The notes: generated from the letters alone by a model not told the origin. Numbered from the stretch's first letter, positions 8,230-16,496 are shown. The stretch is DNA of 45,957 nucleotides from JBAYJS01 sp041664985 (GCA_041664985.1 JBAYJS010000002.1:1-45957); one strand, 5' to 3'. Program-made: numbers and translations.

Positions 8230-8958
8230 TTAAAATTTTAATCTATTCTTTTTTATAAGAGCCGGATTGTCTATTTTATATTCAGGGTGTTTTTTGCTCC
8301 ATTTGGAAATATCCGTCCATTTGAGACCGTGAAAACCAAACTGGCGGTTCCAAGAAAAATGAGTTTTGTCTTCGGCTTCGAAACTAAACTGTTTGGCTAA
8401 ATTCACTGGTGCGAATTTAATTCCCTTGGCCTCAAGTAATTTGCGATAATAAATACCAATGGCAACGTCTTCGGGATGATATTTTTTAAATTTACCGGCT
8501 TGGGCCAATCTGGCCGTGAGAGAAATTATTTTTTTACTGCGCAGACTGAATCCCCCATTGCCAACGACTGATTTACCCAATGAATTAACCGGAAAATCAA
8601 AATTTTTAACCGACCAATCAGCTACCAACCAAGGCGCGCCGATATAATCATATTTTAAAAATTTATCAGTCCAAGCTTTGGAATTTAAAATAAATCCATC
8701 ATACTGGACAATTAAAACGTGCGGAGTATCAACATATTTATCCAACTCCCAAATGATAAAATGAGAATAAGCTTGGGCGGAATTTATCGGTTTGATTTTT
8801 ACAATATTATCCAGCTTACTGATTTTTAAAGAGGTTAAAATTTTTACAGCAGCAAATTCAAAATCCTTTTGACAAATTTCCATAGCCAAAGCCAACCTTT
8901 TTACATCAACACAATCAATGCCCAACAAAGTGACTGTTTTTAATTTCTTTTTTTTCAT
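8230..8958 (-). CDS. DUF5672-type glycosyltransferase-like protein
   Basis: 242 residues, no membrane segment. Typical DUF5672 features are visible: TVTLLGIDCVD near the N-terminus, HVLIVQYDGFIL with an acidic site like a nucleotide-sugar/metal DxD, DYIGAPW, VGNGGFSLRSKK, and HPEDVAIG followed by FGFHGLKW. The family is predicted to transfer sugars to surface glycans, but the activity is untested as far as I know. It starts 5 bases after the stop of the gene at 8964, so they are cotranscribed. Confidence 0.8.
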   Translation of the reverse strand: MKKKKLKTVTLLGIDCVDVKRLALAMEICQKDFEFAAVKILTSLKISKLDNIVKIKPINSAQAYSHFIIWELDKYVDTPHVLIVQYDGFILNSKAWTDKFLKYDYIGAPWLVADWSVKNFDFPVNSLGKSVVGNGGFSLRSKKIISLTARLAQAGKFKKYHPEDVAIGIYYRKLLEAKGIKFAPVNLAKQFSFEAEDKTHFSWNRQFGFHGLKWTDISKWSKKHPEYKIDNPALIKKNRLKF

Positions 8959-8963
8959 TAATT

Positions 8964-9704
8964 TTAATTACTAAAGCCAAGAGTCTGCACCATTTCTTCT
9001 AAAATTCCAGAAAATTTATCCTGATCAAATTCTTTAACCGTGCCTGGATCATAATTATAGATATTGCCTGAGTGTAGCATCTCTACAATTTCGTAACAAC
9101 TTTGATTTTTAACCAAACGATAAATGGTTGATTCATAAATATTACCCGCACCAACGCCAACGGCGGAAAATTTATGGGCTGGTAAAATACCAATTATTGC
9201 TTGCCCTAAATCTTTTTCATCATTAATAGTATTAATTTGTTCACATTTACTTAAAATTTCCGTACTGGTGCTGACACCGACAATTACCACCACTTCCCCC
9301 AAATTGGTACCGGCAAATAAATCCTTGGGCAAAAAAATACCAACCAATCCGGTTTTGGATAAACTCAAATAGCCTTCTAAATTTTCTTTTCGAATTTCTG
9401 AGTCTTTAGGATACCAAAAAGAAAAACCAAATTCAGCATTATTGTATTTAGAGGCTGGCAGGTCAGCAATGACTTCCGGCTCCAAGATTTTTCGGACAAA
9501 AGTTCTGCCATCTTTGGTTTTGCATTGCTCCGGATAAGTTTCCATGATCGGATAACCGGCTTTGGCACAATCGTCAAAACTTAAAATATTTTCCGGCGCA
9601 GACAAAGTTTTAATCGCCAAACTCATTGCCAAATAAACTACACCAACAATAACCAATAAAAAAATAATCACGATTGTGACAAATAGAATCTTTTGGTTTT
9701 TCAT
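8964..9704 (-). CDS. Single-anchor exported protein of unknown function
   Basis: 246 residues. One N-terminal helix (about 6-31) anchors an extracytoplasmic domain. Right after it comes FDDCAKAGYPIMETYPEQC followed by KTKDGRTF, a short Cys-paired motif that I recall near the anchor of many exported Patescibacteria and archaeal proteins; its role is unknown. The remainder (FGFSFWYP, then mixed beta) looks like a small PsbP-like or lipoprotein-like sensor fold, but I am not sure. It sits between the DUF5672 gene (5-base gap) and the 9725 gene (20-base gap). Confidence 0.75.
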   Translation of the reverse strand: MKNQKILFVTIVIIFLLVIVGVVYLAMSLAIKTLSAPENILSFDDCAKAGYPIMETYPEQCKTKDGRTFVRKILEPEVIADLPASKYNNAEFGFSFWYPKDSEIRKENLEGYLSLSKTGLVGIFLPKDLFAGTNLGEVVVIVGVSTSTEILSKCEQINTINDEKDLGQAIIGILPAHKFSAVGVGAGNIYESTIYRLVKNQSCYEIVEMLHSGNIYNYDPGTVKEFDQDKFSGILEEMVQTLGFSN

Positions 9705-9724
9705 AATTTTAATCTGTTTATAAT

Positions 9725-10090
9725 CTAAATAAAATCTAATTGATAATCTGGCATGCCTTGTTCCAAACCATATTCTTTTACTGCTTGGTAATCTTTGGGT
9801 TGACCAAGATCAACCATAAAAAACCGGCCGTAAAAAATTATATAGTGGAACTGATCATTTTTAAAATCAACATACCAGGCGTGATCGGCATCCAAAGCTT
9901 CACTGATTTTTTGAGCATAAAACTCCGCCCAAGTTTCTGGAATCAAAAATTTAATTTTGGTCCATTGTTTAACCCAAGGTGTCTTGTGATGCTCAGTCAC
10001 TGTTTCAATTTCAGTTTCAATAATGGTTAAATCCTGCAAAATACCGTCATCGGCTAAACTTTCTTTAATTATAGTACCGGTGTAATCCAT
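9725..10090 (-). CDS. Conserved small protein of unknown function
   Basis: 121 residues, soluble, Trp/Tyr-rich. Motifs include MDYTGTIIKESL, TPWVKQWT, DADHAWYVDFKND and HYIIFYGRFF. I recall similar short proteins in CPR genomes, all without a function. It lies in a run of minus-strand genes with short gaps (13 bases from the hydrolase at 10104). Nothing points to a specific role. Confidence 0.72.
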   Translation of the reverse strand: MDYTGTIIKESLADDGILQDLTIIETEIETVTEHHKTPWVKQWTKIKFLIPETWAEFYAQKISEALDADHAWYVDFKNDQFHYIIFYGRFFMVDLGQPKDYQAVKEYGLEQGMPDYQLDFI

Positions 10091-10103
10091 AATTTATTAA
10101 GTA

Positions 10104-10730
10104 CTAAATTTTACTTTCTTTAACATCTTTTTTAATCAGTCTGACGATTTCGGGAAATTTAGATATTTTAAAATGCCCATTTTTACTTTTATAAATTATA
10201 ATCTTTGCCTTTTTTAGTTTGGCTTGATATTTTTTTGCTTGAGTTATTGGCACGATATCATCGTCTTTTGAAAACAGCAAATAAAGATTTTTTGAATTTT
10301 TCTCAAGTAAAGTTAAATTGGATTTTAGCTTAAAACCGCCAGCCAAACTTTCATCAGTCAAAGTATCATCAAAAGGCGGACAAATTAAATAGGTTGCTAA
10401 TATTTTTTTAGGAAATTTATGTTCAGACAAATACTTGGCCAAAAATATTCCGCCCAACGAATTTCCAATTAAAATTACATTATTTTTTAGATAAGGAATA
10501 TGTCTTTCAAAATGTATTTTCCAATCATTATATTTGGCATAGTCTTGCAAAGGCATGCGCGGCCGGATAATCTGAAAATTTTTCCCCAATTGTTTATCTA
10601 AATAATCGTCCCGCCATCTTATTTTTTTATCTAGATTAATTTTTCTAGTTTTTAAATAATACAAATAATCCTTATCACTCTTGAAAGTGTTTCCACCATT
10701 AATTAGAAATATTTGAAGTTTATTTTTCAT
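10104..10730 (-). CDS. RBBP9/YdeN-type alpha/beta serine hydrolase
   Basis: 208 residues. The nucleophile elbow GNSLGG places Ser91; Asp158 in SKDDDIVP and His186 in NGHF complete a plausible triad, and the small size and lack of a lid fit the RBBP9/YdeN family. It likely hydrolyses a small ester or thioester; the substrate is unknown. Its start overlaps the stop of the second hydrolase gene (10727) by 4 bases, so translation is coupled. Confidence 0.82.
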   Translation of the reverse strand: MKNKLQIFLINGGNTFKSDKDYLYYLKTRKINLDKKIRWRDDYLDKQLGKNFQIIRPRMPLQDYAKYNDWKIHFERHIPYLKNNVILIGNSLGGIFLAKYLSEHKFPKKILATYLICPPFDDTLTDESLAGGFKLKSNLTLLEKNSKNLYLLFSKDDDIVPITQAKKYQAKLKKAKIIIYKSKNGHFKISKFPEIVRLIKKDVKESKI

Positions 10731-11839
10731 ATTTTTTTATCTAGACTTTGTAAAAAATCATCCACTGCTTTAATAAATATCTTTGGTTTGGCTAAATGAA
10801 CATCATGAATGGCATTTACTTTAGTTACTTTTATATTTTTTACAATTGAACAAATTTTTTTCACATCATTATCATCTAAAGCACCCAGCAATCCCCAGAT
10901 TTTATGTCTAGACCAATATGCCTGGATTAATAAAACCGGACATTTGATTTTTTTCAGGGTTTCTTCTGGATCAAAACCTTGAGCCAACCTGCCATCAATG
11001 GTGGCTTTTGAAAAATCAACGTCATATTCGCTAATAAACTTTAAACCGACCCTTTGATCAAATCGGGCATTGAGCAAATCATATTTTTTGGCCGGACGAA
11101 TTTTTTCATTAAGTTTAAAACTGATTGCTCTGTAGCTTGCAATAAAGGCGGGCATAAATAAAAGTTTTTCTTTGCCTTCAATTGGAATACCTTGTTTGGC
11201 AAAAAAACCTTTAATATCTCTTTTGGGCTTGCCAAGTGTTTCTATTGCCGTTTCAAAAAGTCGGTGCATATATTTTTCTTCTTTGATTTTTGGATACATT
11301 GAAGAAAAAAGCGGCGGGTCTTCGCTGATTGCGGCCAAAACATTTTCCGAAGCATTGGCTGCCAACCAAAGGGAAAGAATGGCACCCGAAGAAAGTCCTG
11401 AAACAATTGCTGGTTTTTTAATGACATTTTTCAAAAACTCGGTAAGGTCTTTGCCAATTATATTGTATGAATATTCTCCGGGCGTGTGAGTTGATTTTCC
11501 GTGTCCTCTGACATCAACGACAAATACCTGATATTTTTTTGAAAAATGAGGCATGACCAACTCATAGCCTTGCCAAAATTCCATTTGACCTGGAATAAAT
11601 AACAAAGGAGGACCATTATCCGGACCTTGTACATAATTCAAAGTCACTTTTCCGGTACTAAATTTTTTTTCAGTAAATCCTTTGGGAATAGTTTCAACCG
11701 AAGGCCTAAACGGATTAAAAGTTTTTATTAATAAAAAAATTATTACTCCCAAAAACAGCCAAAGTCCGGGCACATGATAAATTACCATGGCTAAAATCGC
11801 CAATATTCCTAAAACACTATAGATAATTACCTTATTCAT
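10727..11839 (-). CDS. Membrane-anchored alpha/beta hydrolase
   Basis: 370 residues. Two short hydrophobic helices (about 4-20 and 26-38) precede an alpha/beta-hydrolase core: PLLFIPGQ (oxyanion strand), VVDVRGHGKS, nucleophile elbow GLSSG (Ser150), and a C-terminal HDVHLAKP that supplies the catalytic His. It probably acts on lipids or acyl esters at the inner face of the membrane, which is inference. First gene of a 4-base-overlapping pair with the 10104 hydrolase. The GxSxG is GLSSG rather than the more common GHSMG. Confidence 0.85.
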   Translation of the reverse strand: MNKVIIYSVLGILAILAMVIYHVPGLWLFLGVIIFLLIKTFNPFRPSVETIPKGFTEKKFSTGKVTLNYVQGPDNGPPLLFIPGQMEFWQGYELVMPHFSKKYQVFVVDVRGHGKSTHTPGEYSYNIIGKDLTEFLKNVIKKPAIVSGLSSGAILSLWLAANASENVLAAISEDPPLFSSMYPKIKEEKYMHRLFETAIETLGKPKRDIKGFFAKQGIPIEGKEKLLFMPAFIASYRAISFKLNEKIRPAKKYDLLNARFDQRVGLKFISEYDVDFSKATIDGRLAQGFDPEETLKKIKCPVLLIQAYWSRHKIWGLLGALDDNDVKKICSIVKNIKVTKVNAIHDVHLAKPKIFIKAVDDFLQSLDKKI

Positions 11840-11882
11840 ACTTTAAATCAGCTCCTCAATTAAAATATCTAATGCTTTTAAA

Positions 11883-11942
11883 ACAAAGGCAGGGATTTAA
11901 ACCCTAAAAGGCTTACACCCAAGCGGTGTTGAGATCCTGCAC
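11883..11942 (-). other. Structured non-coding stretch downstream of tRNA-Ser
   Basis: On the minus strand, ACACC-GCTT-G-GGTGT-AAGC can form a compact H-type pseudoknot (ACACC with GGTGT, GCTT with AAGC). It is followed by the near-palindrome AGGGTTTAAATCCCT, which looks like a T arm. CAGG near its start can pair with CCTG near its end. It does not fold as a proper tRNA. It may be a degenerate tRNA or part of the tRNA 3' trailer; apart from this and the tRNA I see nothing in the 11840-12115 spacer. Confidence 0.3.
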
Positions 11943-11946
11943 TAAA

Positions 11947-12031
11947 CGGAGAGGGTGGGATTTGAACCCACGATCCCTTGCGGGATAACGGTGTTCGAGA
12001 CCGTCCCATTCAACCACTCTGGCACCTCTCC
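11947..12031 (-). tRNA. tRNA-Ser(CGA)
   Basis: 85 bases on the minus strand. Acceptor GGAGAGG/CCTCTCC, anticodon arm ACGGT-CTCGAAC-ACCGT with anticodon CGA, a long class II variable arm (TATCCCGCAAGGGATC) and T arm GTGGG-TTCAAAT-CCCAC. The CCA end is not encoded. The acceptor pairing continues 5 bp beyond the tRNA, giving a 12-bp inverted repeat (11943-11954 with 12025-12036). Confidence 0.95.
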
Positions 12032-12115
12032 GTTTAAGGCAGGATAACTATTGGCTTCTGGATTAATAACAAATTTTACCAGGAAACAGCTTAAAATTAC
12101 CATATTTATTCATTT

Positions 12116-12144
12116 TTTACAATTCTGGCGTTTTCTATTATAAT
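12116..12144 (+). promoter_or_regulatory. Promoter of galU
   Basis: TTTACA (12116-12121), 17-base spacer, TATAAT (12139-12144), 25 bases before the galU ATG. Spacing is ideal. Confidence 0.75.
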
Positions 12145-12169
12145 TAAAGTAGTTAACTAACAAAAAACT

Positions 12170-13036
12170 ATGCAAAAAATAAGAAAAGTCGTTATCCCGG
12201 TTGCCGGCTTAGGGACGCGCTTTTTACCGGCCACCAAGGCCCAACCCAAAGAAATGTTGCCAATCGTTGATAAACCGATTATTCAATATATTGTTGAAGA
12301 AGCGGTTGCCGCCGGTATTACTGACGTTATTTTGGTTACCGGCGCCACTAAAAGAGCAATTGAAGATCATTTTGATCGCAACGAATATTTGGAAAATTAT
12401 TGCCAAAAAGCCGGCAAAACTCAGGCCTGCCAGCGAATTAAAGAAGTTGCCGAAATGGCAAATTTTATTTATATCCGCCAGAAAGGTCCTTACGGCAATG
12501 GCACCCCGGTTTTGAATGCCAAAGAAATTATCGGCAATGAGCCGTTTGCCGTGGTTTGGGGCGATGATGTTTGGGACTGTAATCACAAACCTCATTTAAA
12601 ACAATTGATTGAAGTTTTTGAAAAATACGGCGACCCGGTAATTACGGCCAGTATTACCGACGACGAAGGTACCAAAAAATATGGCATCATTGATGGTATT
12701 GAAGTTGAAAAAGATGTTTATCAAGTCAAATCAATCGTGGAAAAACCCGGCCCGCAAAAAGCCAAAACTCGGGTGGCTTCCCAGGGCGGCTATATTTTCA
12801 CGCCAGATATTTTTGAGGCTTTGGAAAAAACCAAAATCGGTAAAGGCAATGAACTTTGGCTGGTTGATGCCATTGCCATTTTGCTCAAAAAACGGCCAAT
12901 TTATGCCAAAATTATCGACGGTAAATTCCATGATTTAGGCTCAAAACTCGGCTGGCTCAAAGCTAACGTTGAATATGGTTTAAAAGATAAAGAAGTCAGT
13001 GCCGACTTCAAAAAGTTTTTAAAAAACAAAATTTAG
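12170..13036 (+). CDS. galU: UTP-glucose-1-phosphate uridylyltransferase
   Basis: 288 residues, normal length for GalU. The nucleotidyltransferase signature VIPVAGLGTRFLPATKA is at residues 8-24, with KEMLPIVDKPIIQYIVEEA after it and the VVWGDDVW metal/sugar site near residue 130; IVEKPGPQKAKTRVASQGGY completes the glucose-1-phosphate site. It makes UDP-glucose for glycans and feeds the GalT route encoded at 42287. It is the first gene of a plus-strand run, followed after 5 bases by a sugar-binding protein. No Shine-Dalgarno. Confidence 0.95.
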   Translation: MQKIRKVVIPVAGLGTRFLPATKAQPKEMLPIVDKPIIQYIVEEAVAAGITDVILVTGATKRAIEDHFDRNEYLENYCQKAGKTQACQRIKEVAEMANFIYIRQKGPYGNGTPVLNAKEIIGNEPFAVVWGDDVWDCNHKPHLKQLIEVFEKYGDPVITASITDDEGTKKYGIIDGIEVEKDVYQVKSIVEKPGPQKAKTRVASQGGYIFTPDIFEALEKTKIGKGNELWLVDAIAILLKKRPIYAKIIDGKFHDLGSKLGWLKANVEYGLKDKEVSADFKKFLKNKI

Positions 13037-13041
13037 ATTGT

Positions 13042-14418
13042 ATGAAAAAAAATCTAAAAATAAAAATTACCACCCTGGTTCTTTTAGCTTTGGCGGTTAT
13101 AACTTCCGGCTTTCAATGTAAATGGATTAGTCCTGCCACTCAAGCCATGCTTGAACCGATTGAACTAACCTGGTGGAGCGTTTATGATGATCCTCAGGAC
13201 ATTGACGAATTGGTTGCCGATTACAAAGTAATTCATCCAAATATTAAAGTCACTTACCGCAAATTAAGGCCGGAAGAATTTAAAACTGAATTAATAAATG
13301 CTTTAGCCGAGGATCGCGGACCGGATATTTTTACGATTCATAATACTTGGGTGACCGAACAGCTCAGCAAGCTTGAACCGTTGCCAGCAAAAATTAAAAT
13401 GGCTTACCAGGTCACCAAAAAAAGTCTGGGGATTAAAGAAGAAACTTTAATTGAAGTGCGAGAAGAAGCCAGTATTACTCCCGCCCAGCTGAAAGAAGGC
13501 TTTTTGGACGTTGTGGCCAGCGACGTAGTCAGAGACGGCAAAGTTTATGGTTTACCCCTAAGTGTTGACACCTTGGTTTTATTTTACAATCGCGATTTAC
13601 TAAACAATGCCGGTATTCCCCTGCCGCCAAACAATTGGATTGAATTGCAGGAAAATGTTAAAAAATTAACTTATCAAGACAAAGACGGTAATTTGGTTCA
13701 ATCAGGTGTGGCTTTGGGCACAGCCGACAATATTGATCGTTATTCTGATATTTTATCACTATTAATGATGCAAAACGGCGCCCAAATGGTAACCAATAAT
13801 CAAGTCTCTTTTGGCTCGGTACCAAGAAGTTTTCCGGACCAAACCTACAATCCTGGCCCGGAAGCGGTTCGCTTTTATACCGACTTTGCCAATACCAGTA
13901 AAGAAGTTTATACCTGGAATGAAACCATCCCTAATTCAATCAATGCTTTTGCCCAGGGTCGAGTAGCCATGATTTTTGGCTATAATTACCACCTCGCCAC
14001 CTTGGATGCGGTCAGTCAAGGCCGATTAAATTACGGCATTGCCAAAATGCCTCAAATTGAAGGTCGACCTGAAGTTAATTTTGCCAATTACTGGCTTCAG
14101 GTTGTTTCTAAAAAAAGTAAGCACAAAAACGAAGCTTGGGATTTTATTCAATTTATTTCAAAATCAGCCGAAGCAAAAAAATATTTAACTAAAACTTTAA
14201 AACCAACCGCTTTGCGCTCTTTGGTCAGCGAACAAAAAAATAATGATCAGCTTCGGCCTTTCGCCGAACAACTGCTGACCAGCAAAAGCTGGTACCAAGG
14301 CAACAACGTCGGTGCTTTGGAAAGTGCCTTTAAAGAAATGATCGATTCTGTCAGAAAAGGCGGCGAGTTGCGTGATGCGATTGGTTTAGCGATTCAAAAA
14401 ATTCAACAGACCCTTTAG
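13042..14418 (+). CDS. Extracellular solute-binding protein, family 1 (sugar type)
   Basis: 458 residues. A signal peptide ends near FQC (Cys25): the site SGFQC is not a canonical lipobox but could still be lipidated. The mature part has the family-1 pattern: LTWWSVYDDP, AEDRGPDIFTIHNTW, GKVYGLPLSVDTLVLFYN, then FAQGRVAMIFGY and a C-terminal SKSAEAKKYL segment. Such proteins capture oligosaccharides for ABC importers. No permease or ATPase gene is adjacent. It begins 5 bases after galU and precedes the pilin array, separated by a hairpin repeat. Confidence 0.87.
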   Translation: MKKNLKIKITTLVLLALAVITSGFQCKWISPATQAMLEPIELTWWSVYDDPQDIDELVADYKVIHPNIKVTYRKLRPEEFKTELINALAEDRGPDIFTIHNTWVTEQLSKLEPLPAKIKMAYQVTKKSLGIKEETLIEVREEASITPAQLKEGFLDVVASDVVRDGKVYGLPLSVDTLVLFYNRDLLNNAGIPLPPNNWIELQENVKKLTYQDKDGNLVQSGVALGTADNIDRYSDILSLLMMQNGAQMVTNNQVSFGSVPRSFPDQTYNPGPEAVRFYTDFANTSKEVYTWNETIPNSINAFAQGRVAMIFGYNYHLATLDAVSQGRLNYGIAKMPQIEGRPEVNFANYWLQVVSKKSKHKNEAWDFIQFISKSAEAKKYLTKTLKPTALRSLVSEQKNNDQLRPFAEQLLTSKSWYQGNNVGALESAFKEMIDSVRKGGELRDAIGLAIQKIQQTL

Positions 14419-14430
14419 GTTAGTTAATAA

Positions 14431-14477
14431 TTAGGTTTTAGGTTGTTAAAATTTTTCGCTAACTACCTAAAACCTAA
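14431..14477. repeat. 13-bp inverted repeat between the binding protein and pilin 1
   Basis: TTAGGTTTTAGGT (14431-14443) pairs perfectly with ACCTAAAACCTAA (14465-14477) around a 21-base loop. No T tract follows, so it is more like a REP-type or mRNA-stabilising hairpin than a terminator. Confidence 0.6.
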
Positions 14478-14501
14478 CCACCTAATTACTTAATATACTC
14501 T

Positions 14502-15008
14502 ATGTCCAAAAAAATTAAGTTTTTTTTAACCAGTATTTTTGTCTTCGGTTTTATGATCTCGTTGGCTTTACCTTTACCCAGCTTGGCTGCCTGCCAAGGC
14601 GCAACCGGTTCAGGCTGGCTTGAAGATATTGGTATTGAAGACGGCTTACTAATTCCTTGCGAATGTGTTACTTCAAATGTTAATGAGCAAGAAGGTTGTT
14701 TGAATATTAATGTTTTTCTTAAAACTTTAGTAAATTTTTCAACTATAATTTTAGCTTTAACCGGTAGCGCCGCGCTTTTAATGTTTATGTATGGTGGCGT
14801 TTTATTAATCCTTGCTGCTGGCGCCCAAGAGAGAGTGCAAAAAGGCAAAGCCGCTTTACAGGCAGCCGCAATTGGTATTGCCATTATTTTAAGTTCTTGG
14901 GTAATTGTCAATTTTGTAATTTTATCAATCACCAAAGGCGAAATCGGCAGCAAAGCAACCATTTTTGGCCGGATTTGGAGCGATGCACCACAAGCAAAAA
15001 CCAAATAA
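14502..15008 (+). CDS. Divergent T4SS pilin-like protein, copy 1
   Basis: 168 residues. Signal peptide (cleavage probably after PSLA, about residue 29), then an extracytoplasmic stretch with four cysteines (ACQG, PCECV, EGCLN), then two transmembrane helices around a short charged loop: MYGGVLLILAAGAQERVQKGKAA. It fits the pilin family that follows, but it is the outlier: the Trp-Met pair is replaced by LI and only this copy has an N-terminal Cys cluster. It may be a minor or capping subunit; that is inference. It lies before the strong promoter that drives copy 2, so it is expressed separately. Confidence 0.75.
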   Translation: MSKKIKFFLTSIFVFGFMISLALPLPSLAACQGATGSGWLEDIGIEDGLLIPCECVTSNVNEQEGCLNINVFLKTLVNFSTIILALTGSAALLMFMYGGVLLILAAGAQERVQKGKAALQAAAIGIAIILSSWVIVNFVILSITKGEIGSKATIFGRIWSDAPQAKTK

Positions 15009-15050
15009 AAAACCGAGACTCTGGTAATAAAAAATTAACAAAAACTCTTG

Positions 15051-15080
15051 TTGACACCACTTGATACTATTTATTATAAT
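15051..15080 (+). promoter_or_regulatory. Strong promoter of the pilin array
   Basis: TTGACA (15051-15056) and TATAAT (15075-15080), both perfect, 18-base spacer. It drives an 80-base leader with a strong Shine-Dalgarno. Confidence 0.85.
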
Positions 15081-15107
15081 TAAAGATAGATAGTTTAAAA
15101 AAATAAT

Positions 15108-15160
15108 AGCTATCAGACCAATCTTTCCAAAAAAGATAGCTAAAAACGAAAGGGGGTGGA
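15108..15160 (+). promoter_or_regulatory. Structured 5' leader with strong Shine-Dalgarno before pilin 2
   Basis: Two mutually exclusive hairpins share bases: AGCTATC with GATAGCT (15108-15114 with 15135-15141) and ATCTTT with AAAGAT (15121-15126 with 15132-15137). They are followed by AGGGGGTGG 4 bases before the ATG. Most neighbours lack a Shine-Dalgarno, so this gene is set up for high or regulated translation. Confidence 0.6.
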
Positions 15161-15163
15161 AAA

Positions 15164-15523
15164 ATGAAAAAATTATTAGTTTTAACAACGTTGGGGGTAA
15201 TTTTTGCCTTGACTGCAATGCCGGTTCTAGCTTTAGAAACTGGTATTGACTATGGCACCTACACTGGTTTGGGAACAAAAGATATTCGTCAGGGTATCAT
15301 GAATGTCGTTAACGTTTTATTGGGTTTCCTTGGCATTTTAGCCATTGTTATTATTCTCTGGGGAGGTTTCAGATGGTTAACTTCAGGTGGTAGCGAAGAA
15401 AAAGTTGGTGAAGCGAAAAAAATCATTACTGCCGGTATTATCGGTTTAGTGATTATCTTTACCGCTTACGCCATTGCGAGCTTCGTCATCAGCCAATTAT
15501 TGACTGCGACTGGCGGTGCTTAA
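15164..15523 (+). CDS. T4SS (VirB2/TrbC-like) pilin paralogue, copy 2, likely major pilin
   Basis: 119 residues, the shortest copy. Signal peptide to about residue 23 (PVLA), short polar segment, helix LLGFLGILAIVIILWGGFRWL, charged turn TSGGSEEKVGEAKK, second helix ITAGIIGLVIIFTAYAIAS. This two-helix hairpin with a basic cytoplasmic loop is the VirB2/TrbC pilin plan found in many Patescibacteria (Pfam T4SS_pilin type). It alone has a consensus promoter, a structured leader, a strong Shine-Dalgarno and a GC-rich hairpin right after it, so it is probably the abundant subunit. The subunit role is inferred. Confidence 0.83.
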   Translation: MKKLLVLTTLGVIFALTAMPVLALETGIDYGTYTGLGTKDIRQGIMNVVNVLLGFLGILAIVIILWGGFRWLTSGGSEEKVGEAKKIITAGIIGLVIIFTAYAIASFVISQLLTATGGA

Positions 15524-15559
15524 TCTTAGGTGAATTGACCTAAACTCATATAATCGCGG

Positions 15560-15594
15560 CGGGGAGACCTTCAATTTTAATGGGGGTCTCCCCG
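15560..15594 (+). terminator. GC-rich hairpin after pilin 2 (attenuator or mRNA-stabilising)
   Basis: Perfect 10-bp stem CGGGGAGACC/GGTCTCCCCG (15560-15569 with 15585-15594) with a 15-base loop. No clear T run follows, so it may only partly terminate or may protect the 3' end of the pilin 2 message, lowering the level of the copies downstream. Confidence 0.6.
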
Positions 15595-15615
15595 ATCCAA
15601 AAAACTTTTAAAACA

Positions 15616-16086
15616 ATGAAAAATATTTCAAAAAATTTAAATCTACTGACTGTTTTCATTATTTGCTTTATAATTTTTGCCGCTTCTTTTGAACCGGCTT
15701 TGGCTTCGCTGCCAGTGCCTGATAATGCGGCGGCAGCGGCCGCTGCGGCTAAAAAGACCTCAACCAGCGGCAGTACTGGTGCTGCCAAAGTTTTAGAAGG
15801 TTTAAGCAAAACTGCCACTAAAGCTGAAATTACAACCACCGAAACCAATTTGCCAAAAATTGCCGGTCGGGCGATTAATTATTTCTTTGGCGTTTTGGGC
15901 GTTGTCTTTTTGACTGCCCTTTTGGTCGGCGGCTACCTTTGGATGACCGCTGGCGGCAATGAAGAAAAAGTTAAAAAGGGTCAAGGTTGGGTGGTTAACG
16001 GGATTAATGGAATAATCGTTGTTTTTTTGGCTTATGCTTTGGCCTACACCATGCTTTTTGCCATGAAAACAGCAATCGGCGGTTAA
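15616..16086 (+). CDS. T4SS pilin paralogue, copy 3
   Basis: 156 residues from the ATG at 15616 (MKNISKNL); the frame stays open upstream to 15580, inside the hairpin, so the shorter start giving a clean signal peptide is preferred. Signal peptide to about EPALA, then an Ala-rich stretch with eight consecutive alanines and a Ser/Thr/Gly segment, then the two-helix core with VGGYLWMTAGGNEEKVKKGQ. The Ala run and the longer extracytoplasmic part are unique to this copy. Followed 4 bases later by copy 4. Confidence 0.82.
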   Translation: MKNISKNLNLLTVFIICFIIFAASFEPALASLPVPDNAAAAAAAAKKTSTSGSTGAAKVLEGLSKTATKAEITTTETNLPKIAGRAINYFFGVLGVVFLTALLVGGYLWMTAGGNEEKVKKGQGWVVNGINGIIVVFLAYALAYTMLFAMKTAIGG

Positions 16087-16090
16087 AACC

Positions 16091-16495
16091 ATGCTTTCAA
16101 AAAAAATTTTTTCAATCTCTCTACTTTTACTGACGCTTATTAGCTTTTTTATTAGCCCAATTACTCTAGCCAGTACTTTTGACGTAATTAACAAGGGTTT
16201 TTCTGATACCGGCTCGGAAGCCGGCTATCCGGTTTCTAGCGGTAAACCAACCAAAGAATTCGCCGTGGCTTTCATCGGCTATATTAATGGCATGCTTGGT
16301 TTAATGGGTTTACTGTTTATGGTTTTTATGATTTTTGCCGGCTATATTTGGATGACTGCCCGTGGCCGCGAAGAAAAAGTTAAGCGCGCCCAAACTTTAA
16401 TTATTGAAGCCGTTATTGGTTTGGCGATAGTAATTTCTGCCAGGCTGATTGCCGAAATTGCCTTAACCGTTTTAGGCACGACTTTAGTCAGATAA
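16091..16495 (+). CDS. T4SS pilin paralogue, copy 4
   Basis: 134 residues. Signal peptide to about ITLA, polar stretch STFDVINKGFSDTGSEAGYP, then a Met-rich first helix (NGMLGLMGLLFMVFMIF), the loop AGYIWMTARGREEKVKRAQ and a second helix ending IAEIALTVLG. Closest to copy 5 by the shared WMTARG and by Arg in the second helix (SARLIAE / TARVFTE). Copy 5 starts one base after its stop, so the two are probably translationally coupled. Confidence 0.85.
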   Translation: MLSKKIFSISLLLLTLISFFISPITLASTFDVINKGFSDTGSEAGYPVSSGKPTKEFAVAFIGYINGMLGLMGLLFMVFMIFAGYIWMTARGREEKVKRAQTLIIEAVIGLAIVISARLIAEIALTVLGTTLVR

Positions 16496-16496
16496 A

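Noticed and set aside
9740..10030. Plus-strand open frame opposite the 9725 gene
   Set aside because: Antisense shadow with no start signals and no recognisable content.
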